Assembly (NCBI GenBank): GCA_013316495.1
Contig: WSMP01000037.1
Coordinates: forward strand, 1-12,220
Reading direction: 5' to 3'
Length of the DNA: 12,220 bases
Source of the DNA: Angelakisella sp.
Lineage (GTDB): Bacteria > Bacillota > Clostridia > Oscillospirales > Ruminococcaceae
Under the pieces are notes generated by a model, which saw only the letters and a list, made by a program, of their open reading frames with translations, was not told where the DNA came from and made no database searches. Positions 1-6,083 of this stretch are shown piece by piece (position 1 is the first letter of the stretch; every line of letters begins with the position of its first letter). The translations under genes were made by a program, and so were the position numbers.

Positions 1-1
1 G

Positions 2-181
2 GAGATTGAGCGGAGAGAGGAGGAGGACTGCATCCTTTTTTCCGGCCCCTTCCAGAGCCTTTGCGTCATGAAGCCGGGGGATGTTTTAATCACCTTTCCG
101 GAGGACGCCCACAGTCCAAAGCGCCAAAATGGCGCTCCCTGCCACGTGGAGAAGGCGGTTATAAAGGTCCTGTGGGATTAA
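2..181 (+). CDS. YhcH/YjgK/YiaL family protein, C-terminal part (5' end outside window)
   Basis: The reading frame is open from the window edge and ends at TAA 179-181, giving the last 59 residues. The family is about 150 residues long (cupin-like beta fold; members include E. coli TabA, YiaL and YhcH, linked to biofilm regulation and to sialic-acid or sugar catabolism). What is visible fits the family's C-terminus: a P-G-D turn, then the F-P-E-D-A-H-S-P motif, whose histidine is a presumed metal ligand, then H-V-E-K-A-V-I-K-V-L close to the end, matching the usual strand with alternating Lys and Val. A strong terminator begins 29 bases after the stop, so this is the last gene of its transcript. 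The upstream partners that would indicate the substrate are outside the window. The family call is fairly sure; the biochemical role is unknown. Confidence 0.7.
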   Translation, partial: EIERREEEDCILFSGPFQSLCVMKPGDVLITFPEDAHSPKRQNGAPCHVEKAVIKVLWD

Positions 182-210
182 GGGCGCCCCTTCCCGCAAC
201 AAATGAATCG

Positions 211-246
211 AAGGACGCCGGGGGATGAGCCTCCGGCGTCCTTTTG
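211..246 (+). terminator. Rho-independent terminator after the YhcH-family gene
   Basis: The stem AGGACGCCGG pairs with CCGGCGTCCT around a short loop near 222-231 and is followed by CTTTTGCG. The stem is GC-rich and perfectly paired; the T-run is only four bases. It lies 29 bases after the stop of the upstream gene and before the promoters of the next gene. Confidence 0.85.
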
Positions 247-278
247 CGTTTGGATGATTCGATGATTTTTATGAAAAT

Positions 279-308
279 TTGACACTGGATTTCAGAATAA
301 CTCATAAT
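279..308 (+). promoter_or_regulatory. Candidate sigma-A promoter P1 upstream of the HAD phosphatase gene
   Basis: A perfect -35 hexamer TTGACA (279-284) and a -10 CATAAT (303-308, five of six) are separated by 18 bases. The last base of this -10 is also the first base of the -35 of a second promoter, so the two cannot be occupied at the same time. Confidence 0.55.
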
Positions 309-336
309 TGAAATCAATATGCTGTTTTGCTATAAT
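308..336 (+). promoter_or_regulatory. Strong sigma-A promoter P2 of the HAD phosphatase gene
   Basis: The -35 TTGAAA (308-313), a 17-base spacer and a perfect -10 TATAAT (331-336) preceded by TGC (extended -10) make a near-consensus promoter. The expected start near 343 gives a leader of about 75 bases before the ATG at 419. No riboswitch fold was recognised in the leader. Confidence 0.75.
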
Positions 337-418
337 AAAAAATCCCCCCCTTTGAACGGGTTTTCGGAGCGCTTAACAGGTGTTTTTTGGCGTTAAACGA
401 GAAGGGATGTGACGGCGT

Positions 419-1219
419 ATGAACAGCAGTGTCCGTGCGGTGATCTTTGATGTGGATGGGACCTTGTACGACTACAGGACCCATTCGGTTCCCCTTTCCG
501 CCCAGGAGGCCCTGGGCCGCCTGCGGGAGCGCGGGCTGCGGATTATCGTTGCCTCCGGACGCTCTTATGCCCTGCTGGGGGAATCCCTTGTCCAGCTGCT
601 CCAGGCGGATCACTATGTCCTGTCCAACGGGCACGAGCTGTTGGACCAGGGGGGGCGGCCTGTGTACCAGGAGCGCTTTACCCTGGAGGAGACCGAGGGT
701 CTTCTGGGGACGGCCCGCCGTCACGGGGTGAATGTGATGCTGAAATACCACGGCTTCTGCTGCGTGTACGCCGGGTGGGATGAGATGCGTTCGGTGTTCC
801 GGATGATGGACCCGGACCAGGGCAGCTACCGTTTTTGCCCGGAGTGGAACTACCACAGCCAGGAGCTTCCCCTGGGCTTTACCCTAAAGGGCGGGCCGAA
901 CCTGCGCCAGCAGCTGGCGGATTGGGAAACGGCCCTGCGCATCGAATATTTCACCGATCCTTCGGAGTGCGACGTCTTCCATCACAGCGCAAACAAATGG
1001 ACCGGCTTGGAGCGGATTCTATCCCAGGAGGGGCTTCAGCCGGAGCAGTGCATCGCCTTTGGGGACAGCGGCAACGATGTGGATATGCTCCGCTCGGTGG
1101 GCTGCGGCATCGCCATGGGCAACGGCTCCCCGGCGGCCAAGGCAGCGGCGGCGCAGGTCTGCCGGCCCTCCTGGGAGGATGGTATCTACCACGCCCTGCG
1201 GGAGCTTGCGGTTATATAA
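419..1219 (+). CDS. Cof-type HAD-IIB family hydrolase
   Basis: This encodes a 266-residue cytoplasmic phosphatase of the haloacid dehalogenase superfamily, Cof/YbdK-like IIB branch. These enzymes hydrolyse phosphate esters such as sugar phosphates and cofactor phosphates through an aspartyl-phosphate intermediate with Mg2+. All four motifs are visible: motif I F-D-V-D-G-T-L (nucleophile D11, acid/base D13), motif II A-S-G-R (S46), the motif III lysine in the N-K-W-T-G segment, and motif IV G-D-S-G-N-D at about 215-220 followed by the typical G-I-A-M-G-N-G. The long stretch between motifs II and III is the IIB cap. Length is normal for the family. The start is ATG 419 with GAAGGG (401-406) upstream, a somewhat long spacing of 12 bases. 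It is a single gene between its own promoters and a terminator candidate. The substrate cannot be told from sequence. Confidence 0.9.
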   Translation: MNSSVRAVIFDVDGTLYDYRTHSVPLSAQEALGRLRERGLRIIVASGRSYALLGESLVQLLQADHYVLSNGHELLDQGGRPVYQERFTLEETEGLLGTARRHGVNVMLKYHGFCCVYAGWDEMRSVFRMMDPDQGSYRFCPEWNYHSQELPLGFTLKGGPNLRQQLADWETALRIEYFTDPSECDVFHHSANKWTGLERILSQEGLQPEQCIAFGDSGNDVDMLRSVGCGIAMGNGSPAAKAAAAQVCRPSWEDGIYHALRELAVI

Positions 1220-1283
1220 ATAAAGAGAGCGGAGGGCAGCCTAGGCTGCTATAAACCGGGCTGCGAACCCCCTCCCCCCTTGT

Positions 1284-1310
1284 AAAGCCTCCCTTTGGGG
1301 GGCTTTGCCT
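1284..1310 (+). terminator. Candidate terminator after the HAD phosphatase gene
   Basis: A ten-pair stem (AAAGCCTCCC at 1284-1293 with GGGGGGCTTT at 1297-1306, one G-T pair) closes a TTT loop. The following T-tract is poor (GCCTTTGCG), with a better run of seven T only at 1331-1337, so the efficiency is uncertain. Confidence 0.55.
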
Positions 1311-1455
1311 TTGCGCAAAAACGCAGCGTATTTTTTTAGCTTGCATCCAAATTTTTCTTTGCTGCAATAACCGGACGTCCTCCATCGTTTTATAGGCGGG
1401 AGAAAGCCCGGAAGGGGGAAAAGTGTGAACTTTTTTCAGGAACTTTCCAAAACGT

Positions 1456-1484
1456 TTGACACTTCCCCCCGACTATAGTAAAAT
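1456..1484 (+). promoter_or_regulatory. Sigma-A promoter of pyk
   Basis: A perfect TTGACA (1456-1461) is followed after 17 bases by TAAAAT (1479-1484, five of six). The start would be near 1491, giving a leader of about 90 bases to the first in-frame ATG or 115 to the conserved start. The downstream sortase gene may share this transcript. Confidence 0.7.
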
Positions 1485-1530
1485 TATGCTGATATGACTC
1501 GCAATTTTGCGGGAATCGTAATACTATATA

Positions 1531-1579
1531 AGAGGAGCTTTGGCGTCCCCCAGGGTTTTGGGATGCAAAGCGGTTTATT
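1531..1579 (+). promoter_or_regulatory. Shine-Dalgarno site plus hairpin in the pyk leader
   Basis: AGAGGAG at 1531-1537 is the best ribosome-binding site in this leader but lies 42 bases from the first in-frame ATG (1580). The bases between can fold: GCTTTG (1537-1542) pairs with CAAAGC (1566-1571), G1543 bulges, and CGTCCC (1544-1549) pairs with GGGATG (1560-1565, one G-T pair), leaving a ten-base loop. With the hairpin formed, the site sits about 8 bases from ATG 1580. Whether this happens in the cell is inference. Confidence 0.45.
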
Positions 1580-1606
1580 ATGTATGGAATGGAAGTGTCT
1601 GCCTAT

Positions 1607-3364
1607 ATGAGAAAAACAAAGATTATCTGCACCCTTGGCCCATCCTCCTGCGACGAGGTGACCCTGCGCAAAATGATGCTGCTGGGAATGAACGTCTGCC
1701 GCTTCAACTTTTCCCACGGCAGCCACGAGGAGCACCTGGAAAAGCTGCGGCTGGTGCGGCAGCTGCGGGCGGAGCTGCGGCTGCCCATTGCCACCCTGCT
1801 GGATACCAAGGGACCGGAGATTCGCCTGCGGGATTTTGAGGGGGGGAGCATCCAGCTGCGAGGCGGCGCTCCCTTTACCCTCACCACCCGCCAGGTGATG
1901 GGGACCGAGGAGCAGGCTTCCATCACCTACCAGGGACTCCCTGGGGACGTGGTCCCCGGCGGCCGCATCCTGATTGATGACGGCCTGGTGGAGCTGCGGG
2001 TGGAGACCGTTACCGATACCGACATCGCCTGCACCGTGGTCAACGGCGGCAAGGTCTCCAACCACAAGGGGATTAACGTCCCCGGTGTCTCCCTTTCCAT
2101 GCCCTACCTTAGCGATACCGATAAGGAGGACCTGCTCTTCGGTATCCGGGAGGGGTTCGATTTTGTGGCGGCCTCCTTTGTCCGCACCGCCCAGGACGTT
2201 CTGGCTATCCGGGGCTTTTTGGGGGAAAACGGCGGGCGGCATATGAAGATCATCGCCAAAATCGAAAACGCCGAGGGGGTCCGAAACCTGGACGAGATCC
2301 TGGCCGTCTCCGGGGGCATTATGGTGGCCCGCGGGGACCTGGGGGTGGAGGTGGACATGCAGGAGATCCCCATCCTCCAAAAGCAGATGATCCAAAAGGC
2401 CTACAGCGCCGGCAAGGTGGTCATCACCGCCACCCAGATGCTGGAAAGCATGAGCAGCCACCCCCGTCCCACCAGGGCGGAGGTAAACGACGTTGCCAAC
2501 GCCATCTATGACGGCACCAGCGCCATTATGCTCTCCGGGGAAACCGCCGCCGGGAAGTACCCCCTGGAGGCCCTGAACACCATGGCTACAGTGGCCGCCC
2601 GCACCGAGAAGGACATCAACTACCGCAAGCGCTTCCGGGCGGTGGACGCCGGTCCCGCCTCCAGCAACATCACCGACGCCATCAGCCACGCCACCTGCAC
2701 CACCGCCCTGGACATTGGGGCGGCGGCCATCATCCCCATCTCCAAGTCCGGCCGCACCGCCCGGATGGTGAGCAAATACCGGTGCAGCATCCCCATCATC
2801 GCCTGCACCACCGACGAGGTCTCCTACCGCCAGCTGGCCCTCAGTTGGGGGGTCATTCCGGTGATGTGCCCGGAGCAGAAGGACACCGACGCCCTCTTCA
2901 CCGCCGCTGTCCAGGCTGCCCTGGAGCAGAGCCACATCCTGAAGGACGGGGACCTGGTGGTCCTTACCGCGGGTCTTCCCCTGGGGGTTTCCGGCACCAC
3001 CAACCTCCTGAAGGTCCAAACGGTGGGCAGCACCTTCCTGCGGGGCAAGGGGCTAAACGACCTTTCCGTTTCCGGCACCGTTTCGGTGGGACGCACCAGC
3101 CCGGAGGTCCAGGCCAACTTTACCTACGGGGATATCCTGGTCTGCCGGGAGGCTGACCTCTCCCTCCTAAAGCAAATTTTCTCCGCCTCCGCGGTGGTCA
3201 CCGAGGAGAGCACCCCGGAAAGCGACCACCTGCTGGACTCCATCGCTGGGCAGCTGAATGTCCCCATTCTGGTGGGGGTCCGGGACTGCACCCGGCTGCT
3301 GCGCACCGGGGAGACGGTGGAGCTGGACGCCGCCAAGGGAATCATTACTCCGCTGAAAGTGTAG
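1607..3364 (+). CDS. pyk: Pyruvate kinase with C-terminal PEP-utiliser-type domain
   Basis: This cytoplasmic glycolytic enzyme transfers phosphate from phosphoenolpyruvate to ADP, giving pyruvate and ATP. It has 585 residues from ATG 1607, the length of the Bacillus/Geobacillus type. Visible in order: N-terminal R-K-T-K-I-I-C-T-L-G-P-S-S, F-N-F-S-H-G, L-D-T-K-G-P-E-I-R, K-I-E-N-A-E-G (catalytic lysine about K218), the A-R-G-D-L-G metal and PEP site (about 241-246), and the signature I-T-A-T-Q-M-L-E-S-M. The allosteric C-domain has S-K-S-G-R-T-A. A tail domain of about 110 residues resembles the swivelling phosphohistidine domain, but its T-S-H-A motif is changed to S-D-H-L, so it is probably structural or regulatory. 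I chose 1607 because family members begin at this methionine; GGAAG (1591-1595) is its only ribosome-binding candidate. ATG 1580 would add nine residues and fits the leader-hairpin idea. The sortase gene follows after 54 bases. Confidence 0.95.
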   Translation: MRKTKIICTLGPSSCDEVTLRKMMLLGMNVCRFNFSHGSHEEHLEKLRLVRQLRAELRLPIATLLDTKGPEIRLRDFEGGSIQLRGGAPFTLTTRQVMGTEEQASITYQGLPGDVVPGGRILIDDGLVELRVETVTDTDIACTVVNGGKVSNHKGINVPGVSLSMPYLSDTDKEDLLFGIREGFDFVAASFVRTAQDVLAIRGFLGENGGRHMKIIAKIENAEGVRNLDEILAVSGGIMVARGDLGVEVDMQEIPILQKQMIQKAYSAGKVVITATQMLESMSSHPRPTRAEVNDVANAIYDGTSAIMLSGETAAGKYPLEALNTMATVAARTEKDINYRKRFRAVDAGPASSNITDAISHATCTTALDIGAAAIIPISKSGRTARMVSKYRCSIPIIACTTDEVSYRQLALSWGVIPVMCPEQKDTDALFTAAVQAALEQSHILKDGDLVVLTAGLPLGVSGTTNLLKVQTVGSTFLRGKGLNDLSVSGTVSVGRTSPEVQANFTYGDILVCREADLSLLKQIFSASAVVTEESTPESDHLLDSIAGQLNVPILVGVRDCTRLLRTGETVELDAAKGIITPLKV

Positions 3365-3418
3365 GACCTGTGCCTACATTTCTAAATATTTAATAAAAAT
3401 CTGACAGAGGTGTTGTTC

Positions 3419-4312
3419 ATGAAAATCCCATCTTCCACCCTGCGCCCCCTTATCTGCATAGTACTGGTTGTGGCCATGACCCTGGCCCTGGCGGCCTGCG
3501 GCGGCAAAGACGACCCGTCCACCTCCCCCTCCAGCGATACGGGGAGCCTTATCACCTCCAGCAAGCCGGTGGGCAGCTCCAGCAAGACGGATTCCTCCAG
3601 CTTCAACTCGGATTCGGATTCCGCCTCCGATGCCGGGCAGCAGGCTACCGCCGATATCCAGAAGGATATGCTGAACAAAATGTCCGCCTTCTACCAGAAG
3701 AACGATGACACTGTGGGCTGGCTTAACGTTCCCGGCACCACCATTGATGAGCCGGTGGTCCAGGGGGTGGATAACGATTACTACCTGCGGCGCAACAATC
3801 TGAAGCAGAGCGATTTCAACGGCTGCTACTTTGCCGATTGCCACACCGGCACGGGGGCGCGGGCGGATATTTCCCGCAATATTGTCATCTATGGACACAG
3901 CATGGACGACAACCCGGACGGCGCCCGGTTCTCCCAGCTGAAGAAGTACCTGGATATTGATTACTGCAAGGAAAACCCCTATATCTATTTTTCCACCCCG
4001 GAATCCTCCCTCACCTGGCAGATTTTTGCGGTGTATTACACCGATATCGCCTTCGATTACATTGATACCGACCCGGACGACATCAAGTACGCCAACATCA
4101 TCAGCGAAGCAAAGCAGCGCAGCCAGTTTATCTTTGACGTGGACGTGGGCATCAACGACAACATCCTTACCCTTTCCACCTGCACCTACAAGGAGACCAC
4201 CAACCGCAGCAACTACCGCTATGTGGTGATGGCAAAGCTCCTCCCTGCCGGCGCTTCCCTCACCACCCCGGTGAAGGTGGAGGTAAACCCCTCCCCCAAG
4301 TCCCCCTTCTAA
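3419..4312 (+). CDS. srtB: Class B sortase with lipoprotein signal peptide
   Basis: Sortases are extracytoplasmic cysteine transpeptidases that cut a C-terminal sorting signal and join the protein to peptidoglycan or to a pilus subunit. This 297-residue protein carries the class B core with the full triad: H160 in Y-G-H-S-M, C255 in T-L-S-T-C-T-Y and R267 in N-Y-R-Y-V-V. W-L-N-V-P-G-T-T-I-D and P-V-V-Q-G-V-D-N-D-Y-Y-L at the front of the core are also typical. The N-terminus is unusual: a hydrophobic segment (residues 10-26) ends in L-A-A-C (C27), a lipobox for lipid attachment, followed by a Ser/Thr/Asp-rich linker to about residue 75. Most sortases are held by an uncut membrane helix. ATG 3419 is preceded by AGAGG (3406-3410) at 8 bases; a GTG at 3410 lies within that site and is less likely. 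No sorting substrate is encoded in the window. It may be co-transcribed with pyk. Confidence 0.88.
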   Translation: MKIPSSTLRPLICIVLVVAMTLALAACGGKDDPSTSPSSDTGSLITSSKPVGSSSKTDSSSFNSDSDSASDAGQQATADIQKDMLNKMSAFYQKNDDTVGWLNVPGTTIDEPVVQGVDNDYYLRRNNLKQSDFNGCYFADCHTGTGARADISRNIVIYGHSMDDNPDGARFSQLKKYLDIDYCKENPYIYFSTPESSLTWQIFAVYYTDIAFDYIDTDPDDIKYANIISEAKQRSQFIFDVDVGINDNILTLSTCTYKETTNRSNYRYVVMAKLLPAGASLTTPVKVEVNPSPKSPF

Positions 4313-4333
4313 TAAAAACCAATTGATACACCC

Positions 4334-4386
4334 CCAAAAAAACAAGCCCCACAGAACACCCGGTCTGTGGGGCTTGCTGTTTTTTG
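4334..4386. terminator. Bidirectional terminator between the sortase and regulator genes
   Basis: The perfect 12-pair stem AAGCCCCACAGA (4344-4355) with TCTGTGGGGCTT (4364-4375) closes an eight-base loop. TGCTGTTTTTT follows on the plus side and a run of seven A precedes it (T-run for the minus strand). It serves the two convergent genes on either side. Confidence 0.92.
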
Positions 4387-4430
4387 TGATGCCCTCTCCC
4401 TGAAGTATCCCGGCGGGGGGAGCGAGGGGG

Positions 4431-4673
4431 TTATTTGCCCTCCTGGAGCTTTTGGATGCAGCTGGCGCAGACAGATTTTCCCGCCAGCTGCGTAAGGGCC
4501 TCTTGGGCGCCGCAGAAGATGCAGTTGGGGGAATATTTCCGCAGGCAGATGCGGTTGCCGTCCAGGTAGATCTCTACATCGCTCCGGTCCAACTCCAGCA
4601 ACCGGCGCATCTCCGCCGGGAGAACGATTCTTCCCAGCTCATCGACCTTCCGTACGATTCCTGCCGTTTTCAT
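4431..4673 (-). CDS. AbrB/SpoVT-type transition regulator with C-terminal zinc ribbon
   Basis: This is an 80-residue DNA-binding protein. Residues 1-46 form the swapped-hairpin AbrB/SpoVT domain (G-I-V-R-K-V-D-E-L-G-R-I-V-L-P-A-E-M-R), the dimeric fold of AbrB, Abh and SpoVT, which repress or tune post-exponential and sporulation genes. The rest is not the usual AbrB oligomerisation tail: C51-x2-C54 and C69-x2-C72 look like a four-cysteine zinc ribbon, an architecture I recall from clostridial AbrB-like proteins. ATG 4673 has GAGGAGA (4681-4687 on the plus strand) at 7 bases. A near-consensus promoter with a Spo0A-box-like site in its spacer lies just upstream, so repression by phosphorylated Spo0A is likely, as for abrB of Bacillus. 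The gene ends at a bidirectional terminator and is divergent from spmA. Its targets are unknown. Confidence 0.88.
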   Translation of the reverse strand: MKTAGIVRKVDELGRIVLPAEMRRLLELDRSDVEIYLDGNRICLRKYSPNCIFCGAQEALTQLAGKSVCASCIQKLQEGK

Positions 4674-4718
4674 GTCGTCATCTCCTCATAGGTTGGGGGG
4701 ATAAAAACTTTCAACCAC

Positions 4719-4747
4719 ATTATACAATGTTTTCGACAAAAAGACAA
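4719..4747 (-). promoter_or_regulatory. Promoter of the AbrB-type gene with an internal Spo0A-box-like site
   Basis: Read on the minus strand, TTGTCT (4742-4747) and a perfect TATAAT (4719-4724) are separated by 17 bases. The spacer contains TGTCGAA (4732-4738), identical to the core Spo0A box. An inverted repeat ACATT-ATAC-AATGT (4717-4730) covers the -10 and could be an autoregulatory operator. The start is expected near 4712, about 40 bases before the ATG. Confidence 0.7.
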
Positions 4748-4850
4748 CAGATTCGCAGAAAAAATATAGAAAACTTGAATATGAATGAGAAAAGGGGGAG
4801 AATCAGCCTCTCCATATTGGCAATTTGTACAAAGACAGGGGTGCTTTTTT

Positions 4851-5432
4851 ATGATGAGTTATATCATCAGCGGGATGATTCTGCTGGCCATCCTCACCGG
4901 AGGGATAGGCGGCAACATGGCGGCGGTGTCCACGGCAGCCATGAACGGCTGCGGACAGGCGGTTCAGCTGGTGATCTCCCTGACGGGGACCATCTGCCTT
5001 TGGAGCGGAGTGATGCGGGTGGCGGACCGAAGCGGCCTCACCGACGCCATGAGCCGGATGTTCCGCCCAATCACCCGTTTTCTCTTCCGGGAGCTTTCGG
5101 AGGAAAGCCCCGCCATGAAGGCCATCTCCATGAACATGGCCGCCAACCTTTTGGGGCTGGGCAACGCGGCCACCCCCCTGGGCCTGGCCGCCATGAAGGA
5201 GCTGGAGAAGGAAAACCGCCGCGCACCCGCAGCCAGCCAGGCGATGGTGACCTTTGTGGTGCTCAATACCGCCTCCCTCCAGCTGCTGCCCACCACCAAC
5301 GCCTATCTGCGCCTGGCGGCAGGCTCCAAAGAGCCGATGGAGATTCTGCCGGCGGTTTGGCTGGCCTCCTCCGTCTCCATCGGGGTGGGGGTGCTGATGA
5401 CCCGGCTGCTGGCAGGGTGGCGAAAAAGCTAG
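4851..5432 (+). CDS. spmA: Spore maturation protein A
   Basis: SpmA is an integral membrane protein of the nucleoside-recognition GATE domain group. With SpmB it is needed for full dehydration of the spore core and for heat resistance; the transported species is unresolved. The 193-residue length matches B. subtilis SpmA (about 196). Visible are an N-terminal membrane helix (I-I-S-G-M-I-L-L-A-I-L), a second hydrophobic segment around 40-55, the hallmark N-L-L-G-L-G-N-A-A-T-P-L-G at about 100-112, and a final hydrophobic helix before W-R-K-S. ATG 4851 was chosen because AGGGGTG (4837-4843) sits 7 bases upstream and family members begin here; the frame is open to 4785 but has no such site there. 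ATG 4854 is equally possible. spmB follows after 11 bases. No clear sporulation-sigma promoter could be fixed in 4740-4836. Confidence 0.93.
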   Translation: MMSYIISGMILLAILTGGIGGNMAAVSTAAMNGCGQAVQLVISLTGTICLWSGVMRVADRSGLTDAMSRMFRPITRFLFRELSEESPAMKAISMNMAANLLGLGNAATPLGLAAMKELEKENRRAPAASQAMVTFVVLNTASLQLLPTTNAYLRLAAGSKEPMEILPAVWLASSVSIGVGVLMTRLLAGWRKS

Positions 5433-5443
5433 GAGGGGGAAGC

Positions 5444-5971
5444 ATGGATTTCATCAATCATTTCATCGTTCCAGGGATTATTGGGGGCATCTTCCTCTTT
5501 GGGGTGGCGCGGGGGGTCAACACCTTCGATGCCTTTCTGGAGGGGGCCAGGGAGGGACTTTCCACCGCGGTGTCCATTACGCCGGCCCTCATCTGCCTTT
5601 TGACGGCGGTGGCGATGTTCAAGGCCAGCGGCGCCCTGGACGTCCTCAGCTGGGGGCTTTCTCCCCTGGCCCAGGCAGTGGGGCTCCCTGGGGAGGTGAT
5701 TCCCCTGGCCCTTCTGCGCCCCATCTCCGGCAGCGGGGCTATGGTGCTTTTTAACGATCTGCTGGCGGTGTACGGCCCGGACAGCTTCATCGGGCGGGTA
5801 GCCAGCGTGATGGAGGGCTCCACCGAGACCACCTTTTACACCATCGCGGTGTATTACGGGGCCACCCACGTCACCCGGACCCGGCACACCCTGCCCTCCG
5901 CCCTTTCCGCTGATTTGGCGGGTATCCTGATGAGCGGGGTGGCGGTGCGGCTTTTTTTGGGGGCTATTTAA
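5444..5971 (+). CDS. spmB: Spore maturation protein B
   Basis: This is the second member of the SpmA-SpmB pair, a 175-residue GATE-domain membrane protein (B. subtilis SpmB is about 178). It has an N-terminal helix (F-I-V-P-G-I-I-G-G-I-F-L-F-G), the conserved P-A-L-I-C-L-L-T-A-V-A-M-F segment, L-R-P-I-S-G-S-G-A at about 93-101, and S-T-E-T-T-F-Y-T-I-A-V-Y-Y-G-A in the C-terminal third, a family signature. ATG 5444 has a full AGGAGG (5431-5436) at 7 bases, overlapping the spmA stop codon, which points to coupled translation in a two-gene operon. The product is expected in the forespore or mother-cell membrane during sporulation. No strong terminator was seen after the stop. Confidence 0.93.
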   Translation: MDFINHFIVPGIIGGIFLFGVARGVNTFDAFLEGAREGLSTAVSITPALICLLTAVAMFKASGALDVLSWGLSPLAQAVGLPGEVIPLALLRPISGSGAMVLFNDLLAVYGPDSFIGRVASVMEGSTETTFYTIAVYYGATHVTRTRHTLPSALSADLAGILMSGVAVRLFLGAI

Positions 5972-6019
5972 AATCCAGTGTATCGAGAAAATATTTTTGC
6001 GTCAAAGCAGTAAAAAAAC

Positions 6020-6058
6020 TTGCCCAACATCCGAAAAAGATGCTACAATAATTGCATC
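6020..6058 (+). promoter_or_regulatory. Promoter with flanking inverted repeat before the ATC-hydrolase-family gene
   Basis: TTGCCC (6020-6025), an 18-base spacer and TACAAT (6044-6049) preceded by TGC (extended -10) form a moderate sigma-A promoter. GATGC (6039-6043) and GCATC (6054-6058) form an inverted repeat that brackets the -10 and would cover the transcription start, so it is a possible repressor site. The predicted start lies close to the gene, with a short leader of about 28 bases. Confidence 0.55.
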
Positions 6059-6083
6059 AAGGAAAGAAAAGGGTGAACACACG

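Larger units (their letters stand above)
1220..1606. other. Long intergenic region before pyk
   Basis: This gap of about 360-390 bases has no convincing gene. From left to right it holds a 14-base perfect palindrome GCAGCCTAGGCTGC (1236-1249), a terminator-like hairpin (1284-1306), an AT-rich stretch with a T-run (1331-1337), a sigma-A promoter (1456-1484), a strong purine-rich Shine-Dalgarno site AGAGGAG (1531-1537) and a leader hairpin (1537-1571). The stretch 1340-1450 shows nothing I can name. Confidence 0.6.

Noticed and set aside
1236..1249. Perfect 14-base palindrome GCAGCCTAGGCTGC after the HAD gene
   Set aside because: It has no loop and no T-run, it is not repeated elsewhere in the window, and it is far from a promoter. 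It may be chance or part of the transcript end structure.
1540..1839. TTG-started frame right behind the strong AGAGGAG site in the pyk leader, as a leader peptide or uORF
   Set aside because: The TTG is only 2-3 bases from the site, the frame overlaps 230 bases of pyk out of register, and the product has no recognisable features. The hairpin explanation is simpler, though ribosome profiling could revive this.
1484..3019. Long open frame on the minus strand opposite pyk (511 codons)
   Set aside because: It is antisense to an unmistakable pyruvate kinase. Its composition is low-complexity Gly/His/Asp/Val typical of the opposite strand of GC-rich coding DNA, and no family motif was recognised.
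3374..4345. Minus-strand open frame opposite the sortase gene (323 codons)
   Set aside because: It is antisense to a sortase with intact catalytic residues and runs into the terminator. It has no ribosome site or domain of its own.
4775..4803. TTGAAT-N17-GAGAAT as a sigma-A promoter for spmA
   Set aside because: The match in the -10 is weak (four of six), and spmA is expected to use a sporulation sigma factor. No convincing sigma-E or sigma-G hexamer pair at correct spacing was found either, so no promoter is called.
4727..5971. A single 414-codon plus-strand frame covering spmA and spmB, suggesting a fusion
   Set aside because: Only its last part (from 5444) is SpmB. The upstream portion is the wrong frame of spmA with no recognisable domain, while spmA has its own start, ribosome site and stop.
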